From positions 1 to 34,155 of the IMG/VR virus record IMGVR_UViG_3300044621_000984: 34,155 bases of DNA, one strand, 5' to 3'. Both the position numbers and the translations under genes were made by a program. The notes beneath the pieces are model-generated. The model saw only the letters and a list, made by a program, of their open reading frames with translations. It was not told the origin of the DNA and made no database searches. This document shows positions 7,877-16,700 of the stretch, piece after piece. The stretch comes from a virus. How positions within the stretch are numbered: the stretch's first letter is position 1; every line of letters starts with the position of its first letter.

Positions 7877-9444
7877 TTTGCATCCTTTAGTCGTTGTACT
7901 TCTTCTTTGAGGAAGTCTATCTCAGCTTGTTGGGATTTTAGGAGTTCTATAGCAAGTGTCGAAAGGAGGCCGTAATTTAGAGCAATTGGCTCTTGTTTTT
8001 CATTATATGCAACTATCTCTTCAATGCCTGTTTCAAGAACTTCTTCAGCAATATATCCGTACATCCACTCTCGATTAAGAGCTTGTTGGTCTTGATTAAC
8101 CAAATCTTTGTATTTATATCTTTTTAGCTTAAGATTTAAAATTTTCTTAGGGTCTACTTCATAATCTGTAATTTCTTTTTTGAAGAGCTTACTTGAAGTA
8201 GATACTCCACCAACAATACCTGACACCTGAACACCGTGAAGGTGGCTACCGTCTCTACCTAAGTGGCTGTGACCTGAAAGTGGACCAGAAGCCGTTGTAA
8301 TACTACCGCCTGTAAATGAGTGGCTGTGAGCTGGAACTGTTCCACCGCTGTGGGTGTGGTTTCCAAGAGCAACTTGGTTAGAGCCAGTACCAGTTGGAAT
8401 ACGAGCTATGTTGAGAGTACCACTATCAATTTTTGCTGCAGAAATTTGCGGAATTCTTGCATCGGAAAAAATACCATTTGTAATTTTTGCAGTTGATAGG
8501 TCTGGAATTCTTGCAGTAGAAAAAGCACCAGTAGTAATTTTACCTGCATCTAAATTTGGAATTCTTGCGGCATCAAAAGTTCCAGAAGTAATTTTACTTG
8601 CAGATATGTCTGCAGCTACTCTAATGTTAGTGACTGCTCCTACTGCCAACTTATCACTTGTAATTTGTCCATTAACAATTTGCTCAGTAAGAATAGAACT
8701 ATCTTGAATATGTAGATTTCCTTGAATAGTTTTTGCAGCAATATCTACGCCTTGAATTGTACTTGGAAATATTTTTGCGCTTGTTATTGCATTATCTTGG
8801 ATATTTTCTGTACCAACTGCGTTAGCAGCAAGCTCTGAATTTCCTACAGCATCTAAGGCAATCTCAGAGCTGCCTACAACCTCGGCACCTATCTCTGAAG
8901 AACCAACAGCGTCAGCTGCGATTTCCGATGAGTTGACAGCATCTGAAGCAATCTCGCTGTTTCCTACAGAGTCAGTCTGAAGGTTTTCTGAAGCAGCGGC
9001 GTCTACGCCTAATTCAGAAGCACCAACTGAATCCTGTGAAATTTCGGAAGACCCAATAGCGTCGGTAGCTACTTCATCATTTCCAACAGCGTCGGTAAGA
9101 ATATTTTCTCGGTAAACAGCATCAACTGATAACTCGCTGGTGCTTACAGAGTCTCCTGCAATTTCCGCAGAACCTACAGCATCTGTTGCAATTTCTGAAG
9201 ATCCCACAGAATCGACATCAAGCTGCGAACTACTTATAGCAGAATCAGAAACAAGCTCTCTTGTAATTGACTGAACCATGATTTTGTCTGTGCTGACAAC
9301 TCTTGGAGCAAGGTTGTTTTCATCAACAGCAAAATTGCCTAGTCTAGAAGGTGATGGTCTACTCTCTAGATACTTAATTCTGCGCTGAACATCGGAAATA
9401 GAGCCAGTGATTGTTCTATTTCTACTTCTTCTTCTACTCGCCAA
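7873..9444 (-). CDS. Tail fibre/spike protein with repeat shaft and C-terminal S74-type intramolecular chaperone
   Basis: A 523-aa fibre-type protein. Residues 1-30 are basic (MASRRRSRNR), probably the virion attachment end. Residues 71-240 form 17 decapeptide repeats (consensus GSSEIATDAV). Residues 281-350 form four 18-residue ITSGxFxxARIP repeats. Residues 363-403 carry four HxH motifs, as in metal-binding fibre tips. From about residue 411 it resembles the Peptidase_S74 intramolecular chaperone: candidate Ser418/Lys423 dyad (SSKLFKKEI), the YGYIAEEVLETG block, and a final coiled coil (LLKSQQAEIDFLKEEV). That domain helps trimerise the fibre and then cuts itself off. The start is TTG (9444-9442), overlapping the minor tail gene by 11 nt with a GAGAAAGA-type site upstream; no better start lies before the repeats. 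It is a likely host-recognition protein. Confidence 0.85.
   Translation of the reverse strand: MASRRRSRNRTITGSISDVQRRIKYLESRPSPSRLGNFAVDENNLAPRVVSTDKIMVQSITRELVSDSAISSSQLDVDSVGSSEIATDAVGSAEIAGDSVSTSELSVDAVYRENILTDAVGNDEVATDAIGSSEISQDSVGASELGVDAAASENLQTDSVGNSEIASDAVNSSEIAADAVGSSEIGAEVVGSSEIALDAVGNSELAANAVGTENIQDNAITSAKIFPSTIQGVDIAAKTIQGNLHIQDSSILTEQIVNGQITSDKLAVGAVTNIRVAADISASKITSGTFDAARIPNLDAGKITTGAFSTARIPDLSTAKITNGIFSDARIPQISAAKIDSGTLNIARIPTGTGSNQVALGNHTHSGGTVPAHSHSFTGGSITTASGPLSGHSHLGRDGSHLHGVQVSGIVGGVSTSSKLFKKEITDYEVDPKKILNLKLKRYKYKDLVNQDQQALNREWMYGYIAEEVLETGIEEIVAYNEKQEPIALNYGLLSTLAIELLKSQQAEIDFLKEEVQRLKDAK
8395..8604 (-). repeat. Four 18-residue ARIP repeats in the fibre
   Basis: Residues 281-298, 299-316, 317-334 and 335-350 share the pattern (S/D)xxKITxGxFxxARIPxx. 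The units follow each other without gaps and lie between the decapeptide shaft and the His-rich tip. This type of repeat is common in trimeric fibre beta structures. Confidence 0.85.
8725..9234 (-). repeat. Seventeen tandem decapeptide repeats in the fibre shaft
   Basis: Residues 71-240 are 17 consecutive units of exactly 10 residues, with no insertion or deletion. The consensus is GSSEIATDAV. Position 5 is nearly always Ile or Leu, and position 10 is Val, Ile or Ala in all. The coding period is 30 bp. The last two units are more divergent. Confidence 0.9.
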
Positions 9445-11449
9445 TTGTTTTTATCTTTCTCTTTTTGTCAACTTTCCAGTCGGGAACTAAGACTAAATCT
9501 ACCGTTTCAGGGAATGTAGGACTGTCTGGGACAGACACTTTATAGGACTCGATTTTTCTAATAATTAAATCGTCACGGGGTTCTTGATCATTACCAAGTC
9601 TTTGTCGTATGAACTCATCATCAATAATAATTGAGCACCAATTACCTGGGTTGTAAGAACCAATAAGTGGGGATAGAGAGCCATTGACTTGAATGTTGTA
9701 GGTGCCTATTGGAGGCAGGGATTCGTAAAGATAATCCTGAGCGTACTCAAAGAGAGCATTTTCATCTTCAACTTCGTCTATCTGTTCTACTTGGTCTAAA
9801 AGAGGCCAACTTCTACCCTCTGTATTAGAAAGGTAGCCGCGGACAGCTGCTCCAGCATATGGCTGACTAGCGTCATCGTTCATATCTTCTATACGACCCA
9901 CCACAAAGAATCGAGTAGCGGACTCTTCTGCAGATTCTTCAACAGTAAATGTAAGAATATTTCCTGGATACTCAAAAACTAATTTATCAGCGCCAACTTC
10001 TTCTGCGGTGTAGTAATCACCATTAGCTGGCTCAAATTCAATGTCTGCAGAGAAAACTTCAAACTTTCTTGTAAAGCTGACAGTGTCGTAGTCGTAGTCG
10101 CAATCGATGCGGTACTCAAAAGCGCCTTCTACAGAGTTTGAATAATCTTCTAAAATTTCTCCAACTGTTTTATTTTGATACCCTCTAAAAGTAAGAGTAT
10201 CTCTGTAGTAGCCACTTTTAATTGAACTATCAAGAGCAATACCAATGTCAGAATTTGCAAGATAACTTCCAAAGTCACCATAACTTACTTTGGCACCCAT
10301 TGTCACTGTACCGCCAGACACTGGCCTAAAATCTGTCAATACGGCACCAGTTACGTATCTAATTTTATTAGTTGCTGGGACACTACTGATAACTTGACGA
10401 CCGTCATAAGTAGTATCTAGAACCCCTGCAAAAAACGAATCAACGCCTTTTACAACAACAGAAGAACCAACAATCGAGTTATGTGTTCTATCTAATGTAA
10501 GCTCTGCTACACCAACATTGTCCATTGATCTAGACACTACGTTATAAGTTTGAAGTCCTCCAACGGCACTAGCTGGAACATCTGGACCGTTCAATACATA
10601 TCTAAAAGTTGTTGGAGTGGGAACTTCAGTTACAAAGTGAGTGCCCTCTAAATTTGAACCAATCTCGTATAAAGATACTTCTTGTCCAACAATAATGTCG
10701 TGCTCTTTTTCTGTAGTAATAGTCACTACGTTTGCAGAGCGCTCTTTTTTAACTACTGGAACATCATAATCTTTGGCAGGTCTAATAGCTTCATTAGCAA
10801 AATTAATTCCTCCCAAATCTGTGTTAATTCTATAGACCAAATCACGAGCAACATCAAAAGTATCTGCTAATAATCTACAAGCACCAGAAGTGCTAGTTCC
10901 TGAGGTGTTAGCTGAAGTGCTCAGATATTGAAATTGATTTGAAGCAGTGATATTTGTAATCTCATGAGTCCCATTTACTGCAGGGTTAACTGTGCTAATG
11001 CTTATATTTTGACCTTTTGCAAACCCGTGAGGCCCATCTGTAGTTATTGTTCCTACACCATTAGAGACAGAATAGTTAGTAACTCCAATAAACTCAGAGC
11101 CGTAAACAATAGTTTGCCAAATATTTCTATGGTAGAGATAGCTGATAAATTCGGCTCCATCTACTGTTAATTCTTGACTCCGAACATCATAGCTGCGAGA
11201 CCAAATAATTCCACCCCAGACGCAGACGCCGTTGCGCATAATGTAGATACCAGTTCTGCCCGGCATTGTTGCTTCATATAAATCTAAGGCTTTTGTAGTT
11301 TCAATAAATGGGATAGTCCCAGAAAAAGCACCAGCTTTTCTATTTACTCTCTCATAAGAAACATTCTTAAAAGGAACCTCGGAAATAACAGTATTAGTCA
11401 ATAAATCTGTTAAGTAGTATCGGTATTCGACATTAGTCTGTAGTGTCAC
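9434..11449 (-). CDS. Minor tail protein (baseplate hub-like) with three inserted repeat domains
   Basis: A 671-aa protein from the preferred GTG at 11449. AAAGGA lies 8 nt upstream of this GTG. The longer frame from a TTG at 11476 (680 aa) has no such site and would overlap the Dit gene by 13 nt. The body has features of siphophage hub proteins: an N-terminal domain ending in VWGGIIWSRSYDV at about 77-89, a central region with GYQNKTVGEILEDYSNSVEGAFEYRID at about 423-449, and a C-terminal region with a GNWCSIIIDDEFI segment. Three copies of a repeat domain found in two other virion proteins interrupt the body at about residues 124-191, 238-301 and 308-386. It lies between Dit and fibre, where the hub and tail-associated lysin usually are. 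No peptidoglycan hydrolase motif was seen. Confidence 0.82.
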   Translation of the reverse strand: MTLQTNVEYRYYLTDLLTNTVISEVPFKNVSYERVNRKAGAFSGTIPFIETTKALDLYEATMPGRTGIYIMRNGVCVWGGIIWSRSYDVRSQELTVDGAEFISYLYHRNIWQTIVYGSEFIGVTNYSVSNGVGTITTDGPHGFAKGQNISISTVNPAVNGTHEITNITASNQFQYLSTSANTSGTSTSGACRLLADTFDVARDLVYRINTDLGGINFANEAIRPAKDYDVPVVKKERSANVVTITTEKEHDIIVGQEVSLYEIGSNLEGTHFVTEVPTPTTFRYVLNGPDVPASAVGGLQTYNVVSRSMDNVGVAELTLDRTHNSIVGSSVVVKGVDSFFAGVLDTTYDGRQVISSVPATNKIRYVTGAVLTDFRPVSGGTVTMGAKVSYGDFGSYLANSDIGIALDSSIKSGYYRDTLTFRGYQNKTVGEILEDYSNSVEGAFEYRIDCDYDYDTVSFTRKFEVFSADIEFEPANGDYYTAEEVGADKLVFEYPGNILTFTVEESAEESATRFFVVGRIEDMNDDASQPYAGAAVRGYLSNTEGRSWPLLDQVEQIDEVEDENALFEYAQDYLYESLPPIGTYNIQVNGSLSPLIGSYNPGNWCSIIIDDEFIRQRLGNDQEPRDDLIIRKIESYKVSVPDSPTFPETVDLVLVPDWKVDKKRKIKTIGE
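10292..11080 (-). repeat. Three copies of the HGF-type repeat domain in the minor tail protein
   Basis: Copies lie at 10877-11080, 10547-10738 and 10292-10528. Each shows a TxTT strand, then H(G/D/N)xxxxG, then (F/L)xGxxxI and P(T/A)xxxF/I-R-Y. The first ends with HGFAKGQ and NGTHEIT, the second with HDIIVGQ and EGTHFVT. The third is the most diverged and carries a short insertion. Confidence 0.8.
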
Positions 11450-11463
11450 TAGAGGAGTCCTTT

Positions 11464-13791
11464 TTATCCAAGCCAACCAGATCGATAGTAGATGCGAAGA
11501 CTAGCATCTCCATTTGTATCTCCACCGTCAATAAACTCAATTTCGTTATTTCCTGGAGCTAGTTCAATAAAATCTGCTAGAACGTCAATTCTTCCCCGAG
11601 CGCCATCAACTACACCATTAAAAGCAACTTCTCGATTTTTTGTGTCAATTTCTAATACGTCTGCACTAAGAGTTGCAGTTGCATTAGCAATACCTGGAGT
11701 AAATATAACGTCATTCTTTTTAATCGCTTTTCCGCTTGCTAAAGTTTTTGGAATAGTGTCAGAAACGCTGGCAACTCCATTTGCACCAGAGAATGGGAGG
11801 CTTCCAGAAACTGTAGCAATTCCACTTGGGGTCACTGGTACAGATGTTGCAATACCGAGTAACTCGATAAATACGGTTGTCACCTCTGTGTTTGGAATAT
11901 CGGTTCCAGAAATAACCATTGTAAAAGAGTTAGCAGTTAAAACAGATGCAACAGACCTGACTCCACCACCAAAGGGGGTAGTCCCAGTAAAGGTAAGCTC
12001 TGCTCCTGTGTAAAGCCCGTGGGAACTAACTGTTGTTATGGTGACAATATTTCCAGTTCGTAGATAAGACTTAACTTTTCTTGAGGAAGGCTCAACAAAA
12101 CCAGCGGTCACAGATGTCGGAATTAAGTTAGCAACACTCTTTGTGTAGGCAAAGGTTGTTGTACTAGGCACTGCGGTGATTGTAAATGTTCCGTCATAGC
12201 TAGGGTCTACGCCAGAAATTACTACTTTCTCGCCAACAACGTAGTTGTGAGGAGTGCTAGTCGTAAGAACTACAGTGTTTGAAGAAGCTGATCTAATCGA
12301 AATACTTCTTTCATTAGAAGAGGCTCTCTTAAATTTAAAGCTTGTTGAGGTAGGAATGTCTGTGATTGTGTACGTTCCATTAAAGTATGCGTCAACATTT
12401 GTAATAGAAACAGGCTCACCAATAATAAACCCATGAGCAGCACTAGTGACAAGAGTTGCTACGTTTAGGTTTAATTCTTTACTAATTATTTCTTTAGCGT
12501 TTGTACGAGTTGCAGCATAGCTAAAAGTATTAGAAGTTGTTGCCGTAATTGTGTAAGAACCATCAAATGGTATGCCAGTATTTGAAACAGTGACAGTATC
12601 ACCAATAATAAATTGATGCTCATCTGCGGTAGTTAAAGTTGCAATATTAGAGACAACTACCTTGCCTGTAACAGCTTTAGGCGGAACACGGGTTTTGGCA
12701 TATGTAAATGTAGTTGCGTTTGGGACTCCTGTGATTGTGTATGTTCCATCAAAAAGACTGTCAACTCCAGTAACAGTTATCGAATCATTTGTACCAAAAC
12801 CATGCGCGGCTGCTGTTTCAAGTCTTGCAACACTACTCTGTAAAGACTTTGTTACAACATCATTGATAACGGCTGATTCTGTTTCAAAAGTAAAAGTGGT
12901 GTCTGTAGGAGTAGAAGTAATCAATTGCTGACCATCAAATGGGAATCCAACGTTTGAGATGTAGATTTCATCTCCTACACTAAAATCATGCTTTGCTGTT
13001 GTTGTCATTGTTGCCACATCTACAAGTTTTGTAGTGTCAAAAACAAGCTGCTTATTTACAATGGCTCGAACAATACTTCCCTTTAGAGATTGCGTAATCA
13101 ACATAAGTTTGTCTGTAGTTCTATTGTAAATAGAAGCAGGAGAAATAAGAGGTCCTGTAATTTCTAAAATACATGGGACAGGGTAGTTTCCAATGTTCTG
13201 AACAGCACCAACACCGTTATAACCCGCCTCGTTATTTTTTACAGGAACTTCACCTACGTTGTAACCATCTGGGCTTGCATCGTTCCAAGAGTATTTAATT
13301 GGGTCTGCGGCACGAAGTCCAATCTCAAACTCTGTTCTTCCACGAGCATTTCTTGTGTCAATCTCTACAGAACCACTTAAGCGAACAAAAGATGCTCGAA
13401 TTGGGTCGTTACCAGTTTTAAGCCATGCTCCTTTGTAAACCAAGTCGCAAGCGGCTACAAGCCTATCTCGGGCTGATTCTACTTGGGAAGGATTTTGAAC
13501 TAGGTATACGCCTTTTATTACAAGATCTCTAGCGTTATATCTGCCTTGTACATCATAAGAACCGTCTCCAAAACCACGAGGGATATCAGGCATTTCAGCA
13601 GATGGCATAGTCCACCAGCCTTCAATGTCGGTAATTACCCAAACAACACCTTCGTCATCAATCGTATTAAAAATAAAGTCTCCAAGAATAATGTTTGCTT
13701 GAAGTTTTAATTTTTCAATGTAGTCAGGTTGTAATGGGGTTAATCCTCTATCTACATAAAAGTTTTCTTGTCCTTGGTTATAAGCAGCCAT
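11464..13791 (-). CDS. Distal tail (Dit)-like protein with six inserted repeat domains
   Basis: A 775-aa protein. Residues 1-200 resemble the N-terminal ring domain of siphophage distal tail proteins (MPDIPRGFGDGSYDVQGRY and ARDRLVAACDLV, then RFEIGLRAADP-type strands). Residues 706-775 (EIDTKNREVAFNG, then FIELAPGNNEIEF) match the closing strands of the Dit galectin-like domain. Residues 247-641 are six repeat domains inserted in this C-terminal domain. A Gly/Ser/Val-rich stretch (642-690) links them to the end. A canonical Dit is about 250-300 aa, so roughly 450 residues are extra. It follows the tape measure by one nucleotide, the normal place for Dit, and precedes the hub protein. It would form the ring joining tail tube and tip, with the repeats projecting outward. 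Confidence 0.82.
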   Translation of the reverse strand: MAAYNQGQENFYVDRGLTPLQPDYIEKLKLQANIILGDFIFNTIDDEGVVWVITDIEGWWTMPSAEMPDIPRGFGDGSYDVQGRYNARDLVIKGVYLVQNPSQVESARDRLVAACDLVYKGAWLKTGNDPIRASFVRLSGSVEIDTRNARGRTEFEIGLRAADPIKYSWNDASPDGYNVGEVPVKNNEAGYNGVGAVQNIGNYPVPCILEITGPLISPASIYNRTTDKLMLITQSLKGSIVRAIVNKQLVFDTTKLVDVATMTTTAKHDFSVGDEIYISNVGFPFDGQQLITSTPTDTTFTFETESAVINDVVTKSLQSSVARLETAAAHGFGTNDSITVTGVDSLFDGTYTITGVPNATTFTYAKTRVPPKAVTGKVVVSNIATLTTADEHQFIIGDTVTVSNTGIPFDGSYTITATTSNTFSYAATRTNAKEIISKELNLNVATLVTSAAHGFIIGEPVSITNVDAYFNGTYTITDIPTSTSFKFKRASSNERSISIRSASSNTVVLTTSTPHNYVVGEKVVISGVDPSYDGTFTITAVPSTTTFAYTKSVANLIPTSVTAGFVEPSSRKVKSYLRTGNIVTITTVSSHGLYTGAELTFTGTTPFGGGVRSVASVLTANSFTMVISGTDIPNTEVTTVFIELLGIATSVPVTPSGIATVSGSLPFSGANGVASVSDTIPKTLASGKAIKKNDVIFTPGIANATATLSADVLEIDTKNREVAFNGVVDGARGRIDVLADFIELAPGNNEIEFIDGGDTNGDASLRIYYRSGWLG
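11869..13053 (-). repeat. Six tandem copies of the HGF-type repeat domain in the Dit-like protein
   Basis: Copies are at about residues 247-315, 316-376, 377-437, 438-496, 497-570 and 571-641. The shared pattern is VAT(L/M)TT, three residues, H(G/D/Q/N)F, two residues, G(D/E)xVxV, then (V/T)xxxFxGTYTIT and P(T/S)xTTFxYA. Unit length is about 59-74 residues. The sixth copy is the most diverged (HGLYTGAEL, PFGGG). Confidence 0.9.
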
Positions 13792-13792
13792 T

Positions 13793-16700
13793 TTATGCAG
13801 CTCCTCTTCTCATTTGATAAGCAAGCTGACGTGAAACAAGAGATGCAAGCTCACGTTCATCCATACCAGCAGACGGGTAAACATTCACAGTTACGCCCTT
13901 ACCACTGCCGCCGCTTAAGTAGTCAATCATTGCTTTATCACGCTTTGATAGACCGTTTGGATCTAGTGGTTCTACACGTTCTGGTTTACCAGCTTCTGCA
14001 ATCTGAGCAATTGTGCCTCCTGCAGATGGCATAACAACTCCACCTAGAGCAAGTCTTGGAATTCTAAAATCGAGTTTAGGTACTTGTTTACCTAAGAATG
14101 TTCCGCCACCAAGAGTAAATCCCTTTCCAGCAGCATTGGTGTTCCACCAGTTTTTTGCCTCTTCAAACCCTGACTTAACACCGTCAAACAAGAATCCAAA
14201 AATATTACCTGCTCCATCTTTAAATTTCTTTGGGAGAGTCTTTAAGAAAGCAGGAATGTCTTTTGTGAAGAAATCAGTGACAGCTGTCCAAGCAGTCTTC
14301 ACTCCACCACTTAGGAAGTCCCAAGCGGCTTTTGCTCCATCTGCAAATTTCTTCGGGATTCCTGAAATAAATGGTGCAATTGTTTTTGTGAAGTAGTCAC
14401 TAATAGCTGTAAATGCCTTACTTAGAAGGTCGGTAATCCAGCTCCAGAAATTGGATACATTAGTGATAAATCTCTTTGGGGTGTCGATTAAATAAGGCAA
14501 AAGTGTCTTACTGAACCAGTCTCCAATCTTTGTGAAGAGACCTCCTAGTAAGTCAAAAATCCATAGCCAGAATCCAGATACCAGTTTGATATAAGTTGCA
14601 GGAATAGATATCAAGAATGGAACAAGAGTGTTGGTAAACCAACTACCAATTTTTGTAAAGAGAGTTCCTAGTAAGTCAAAAATCCACAGCCAGAAGCCAG
14701 CTACAAGTTTGATGTACTTTCCAGGAAGACTGACTAAGAATGGAACCAAAGTTTCTGTAAACCATGAGGAAACTTTTGTAAATAGCTCGCTAAACCAAGT
14801 ACCTATTTTGCTACCAAAATCTTTAAAGAATCCAAGAATTTTTGGACCAAACTCTTTAAAGAAGCCAATAATCTTGTCCCAGTTTTCGATGATAAGCGGA
14901 ACTAAAAGAAGAAGAAGTCCAACAGGACCACCAATAAGAGATAAAGCTCTTCCAGCAAATCGTGCAGCTACTCCAACACCACGCAATGCGCCAGCCTTAA
15001 GTTTTGCAGCGATGCTTGTTTTATCCATAGCCATAGCCGTTGAGGTTGCTCTAATACCCAAACTATAGAGTCTTCCTCCCAAAGTTTTAACAGCCATGAC
15101 GTTTCCAGCAACAGCCTTACCAAAGAATGAGACAGCTTTAAATGCAAGTCGGAATGCTCTAATAAAGGCAAATGCACCAGCAGCATAGGCAAGAATCGTT
15201 GAGACGCCTGGAAGCTTGAGGAAGTTATTAAAGACCGTAAAGATTCCGTTTAAGGTGTCGAAGAAAATCTTTATAGCGCCGCTCTCGGTGAGTAGTGACA
15301 CAAACTCTGCAAAAGAAACTACTAACTCACCCAAGGAAGGCAAACTCTTTGCTAGTTCAGTTCCAAGACCATTAAAAATCTCTACTGCTTCAATTAATTT
15401 GTCAACAAAAACACCAAACTCAGGTGTAGCTCCAACTTGTAGAAGACCTTCACCAATCTTTCCAACAAGGGTAAGAATCTTTGTGAAGTTAGTTGTTAGC
15501 CCGTTGAGGAAGGTTGTAAGACCTTCATTATTTTCTCCACCCTTAGTAAAGTTTTTAAACTTGGTGAAGACATCATCAAAATACTTAATGAATATGTCTG
15601 CAGAACCACCAGGAGCAATAACATTGTCAATAATGTCGCCTAAAGCACTAAAGGCTTTTTTGAAGGCTCCTCCAAGACCACTTGTAACTCTTTCAATATC
15701 ATCAAAGAAATCCTTAAGCTCGCCTGTGGCTTGCTTGGCTTTCATAGTCTTTTCGAATGTTTCACCAAGGGTTGCAACCCACTCGCCGAACTTAGTGATT
15801 AGCGGCCCAGCGGCAGCTAGGATGGCAAGCAGTCCTCCATAGAAACCGTTAGCTGCTTTTCCTAAATTCAAAAGAAGAGTGTCATTAGTCTTCCATATAG
15901 ATTCAAGATTTTCTAGGTTTTTAGCTTCAGTAATTGCATTAGAGAACCCAATTGCAATATCTCCAAGAATTCCACCAGTGGTACGAAGTAAAGGTTCAAG
16001 CTTTGGGAAAAGATTATCTACAAGGTTTTGAATTGCAGTTTCTAGCTTTGGAAAAAGAAGTTCACCAGCAGCATCTCTAAGCTTTTTAAACTCATCTTGG
16101 ATACTAATTAAGTATTTAACAAACTTCTGAGCCTCAGGGGATAGGCCAGCAAGAGCATCAGCAAACGCATCTGCTCCAGGACCCTTTTGAGCATCAGCCA
16201 AATCTTGCTCTGCATCTGCAACATCTCGAACAGCTAATGCAATTTGACGATTGATGTCGCGAATTGCTTTGCTCTTAGTTGGATCGTCAGTTGCCTCTCT
16301 TGCAGCATTTGCTGCATCCTTTTCAGCATCTGTGACTGCTTTTAAAGCCTTTGCTTTATCTATTGCAGCATCAACCAAAGACTCCTGAGCATTACGCTGA
16401 GCAGTAATAGCATCTTTAACAGCCTGAGAGCCTTCAACTCCAGCTGCAGTTGCAGCTTTTTCTTCCTTCTTGAGGTCCTTGTTGCGGTCAATTGCTTTAC
16501 GCAAGTTAAGGTCAGCCTCGGCAAACGCAAGCTCTGCTTCTTGGCGAGCACGGGAGTTTGGCGGAAGGTCTTGAACACGCTGAAGCGCATCACGAGCCTT
16601 AATAAATTCAAGACGGGCCCTCTTCTCAGAGATAGCAGCGCCTTCTGTTTCAAATCTAAGTTGCTGTAGCTTTTCTAAAGCATCTTCACGAGCCTTAGTT

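Noticed and set aside
8725-9234. 30-bp periodic DNA that could suggest a CRISPR-like or regulatory array
   Set aside because: The periodicity is fully explained by in-frame decapeptide codons inside the fibre gene; DNA units are not identical and there are no spacers.
11450-11476. TTG start at 11476 for the minor tail protein
   Set aside because: It has no ribosome site and overlaps the Dit gene. The GTG at 11449 has AAAGGA at good spacing, so it is preferred, though not proven.
11492-12013. 173-aa plus-strand frame
   Set aside because: It lies opposite the Dit-like gene, with no ribosome site or neighbour on the plus strand. It is a shadow of the repeat-rich coding sequence.
13768-15068. 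Several plus-strand frames of 88-146 aa
   Set aside because: All are opposite the tape measure gene and follow its codon pattern.
15216-15842. 208-aa plus-strand frame
   Set aside because: It is the complement of the tape measure gene, has Ser/Pro/Lys-rich shadow composition and no coding context on that strand.
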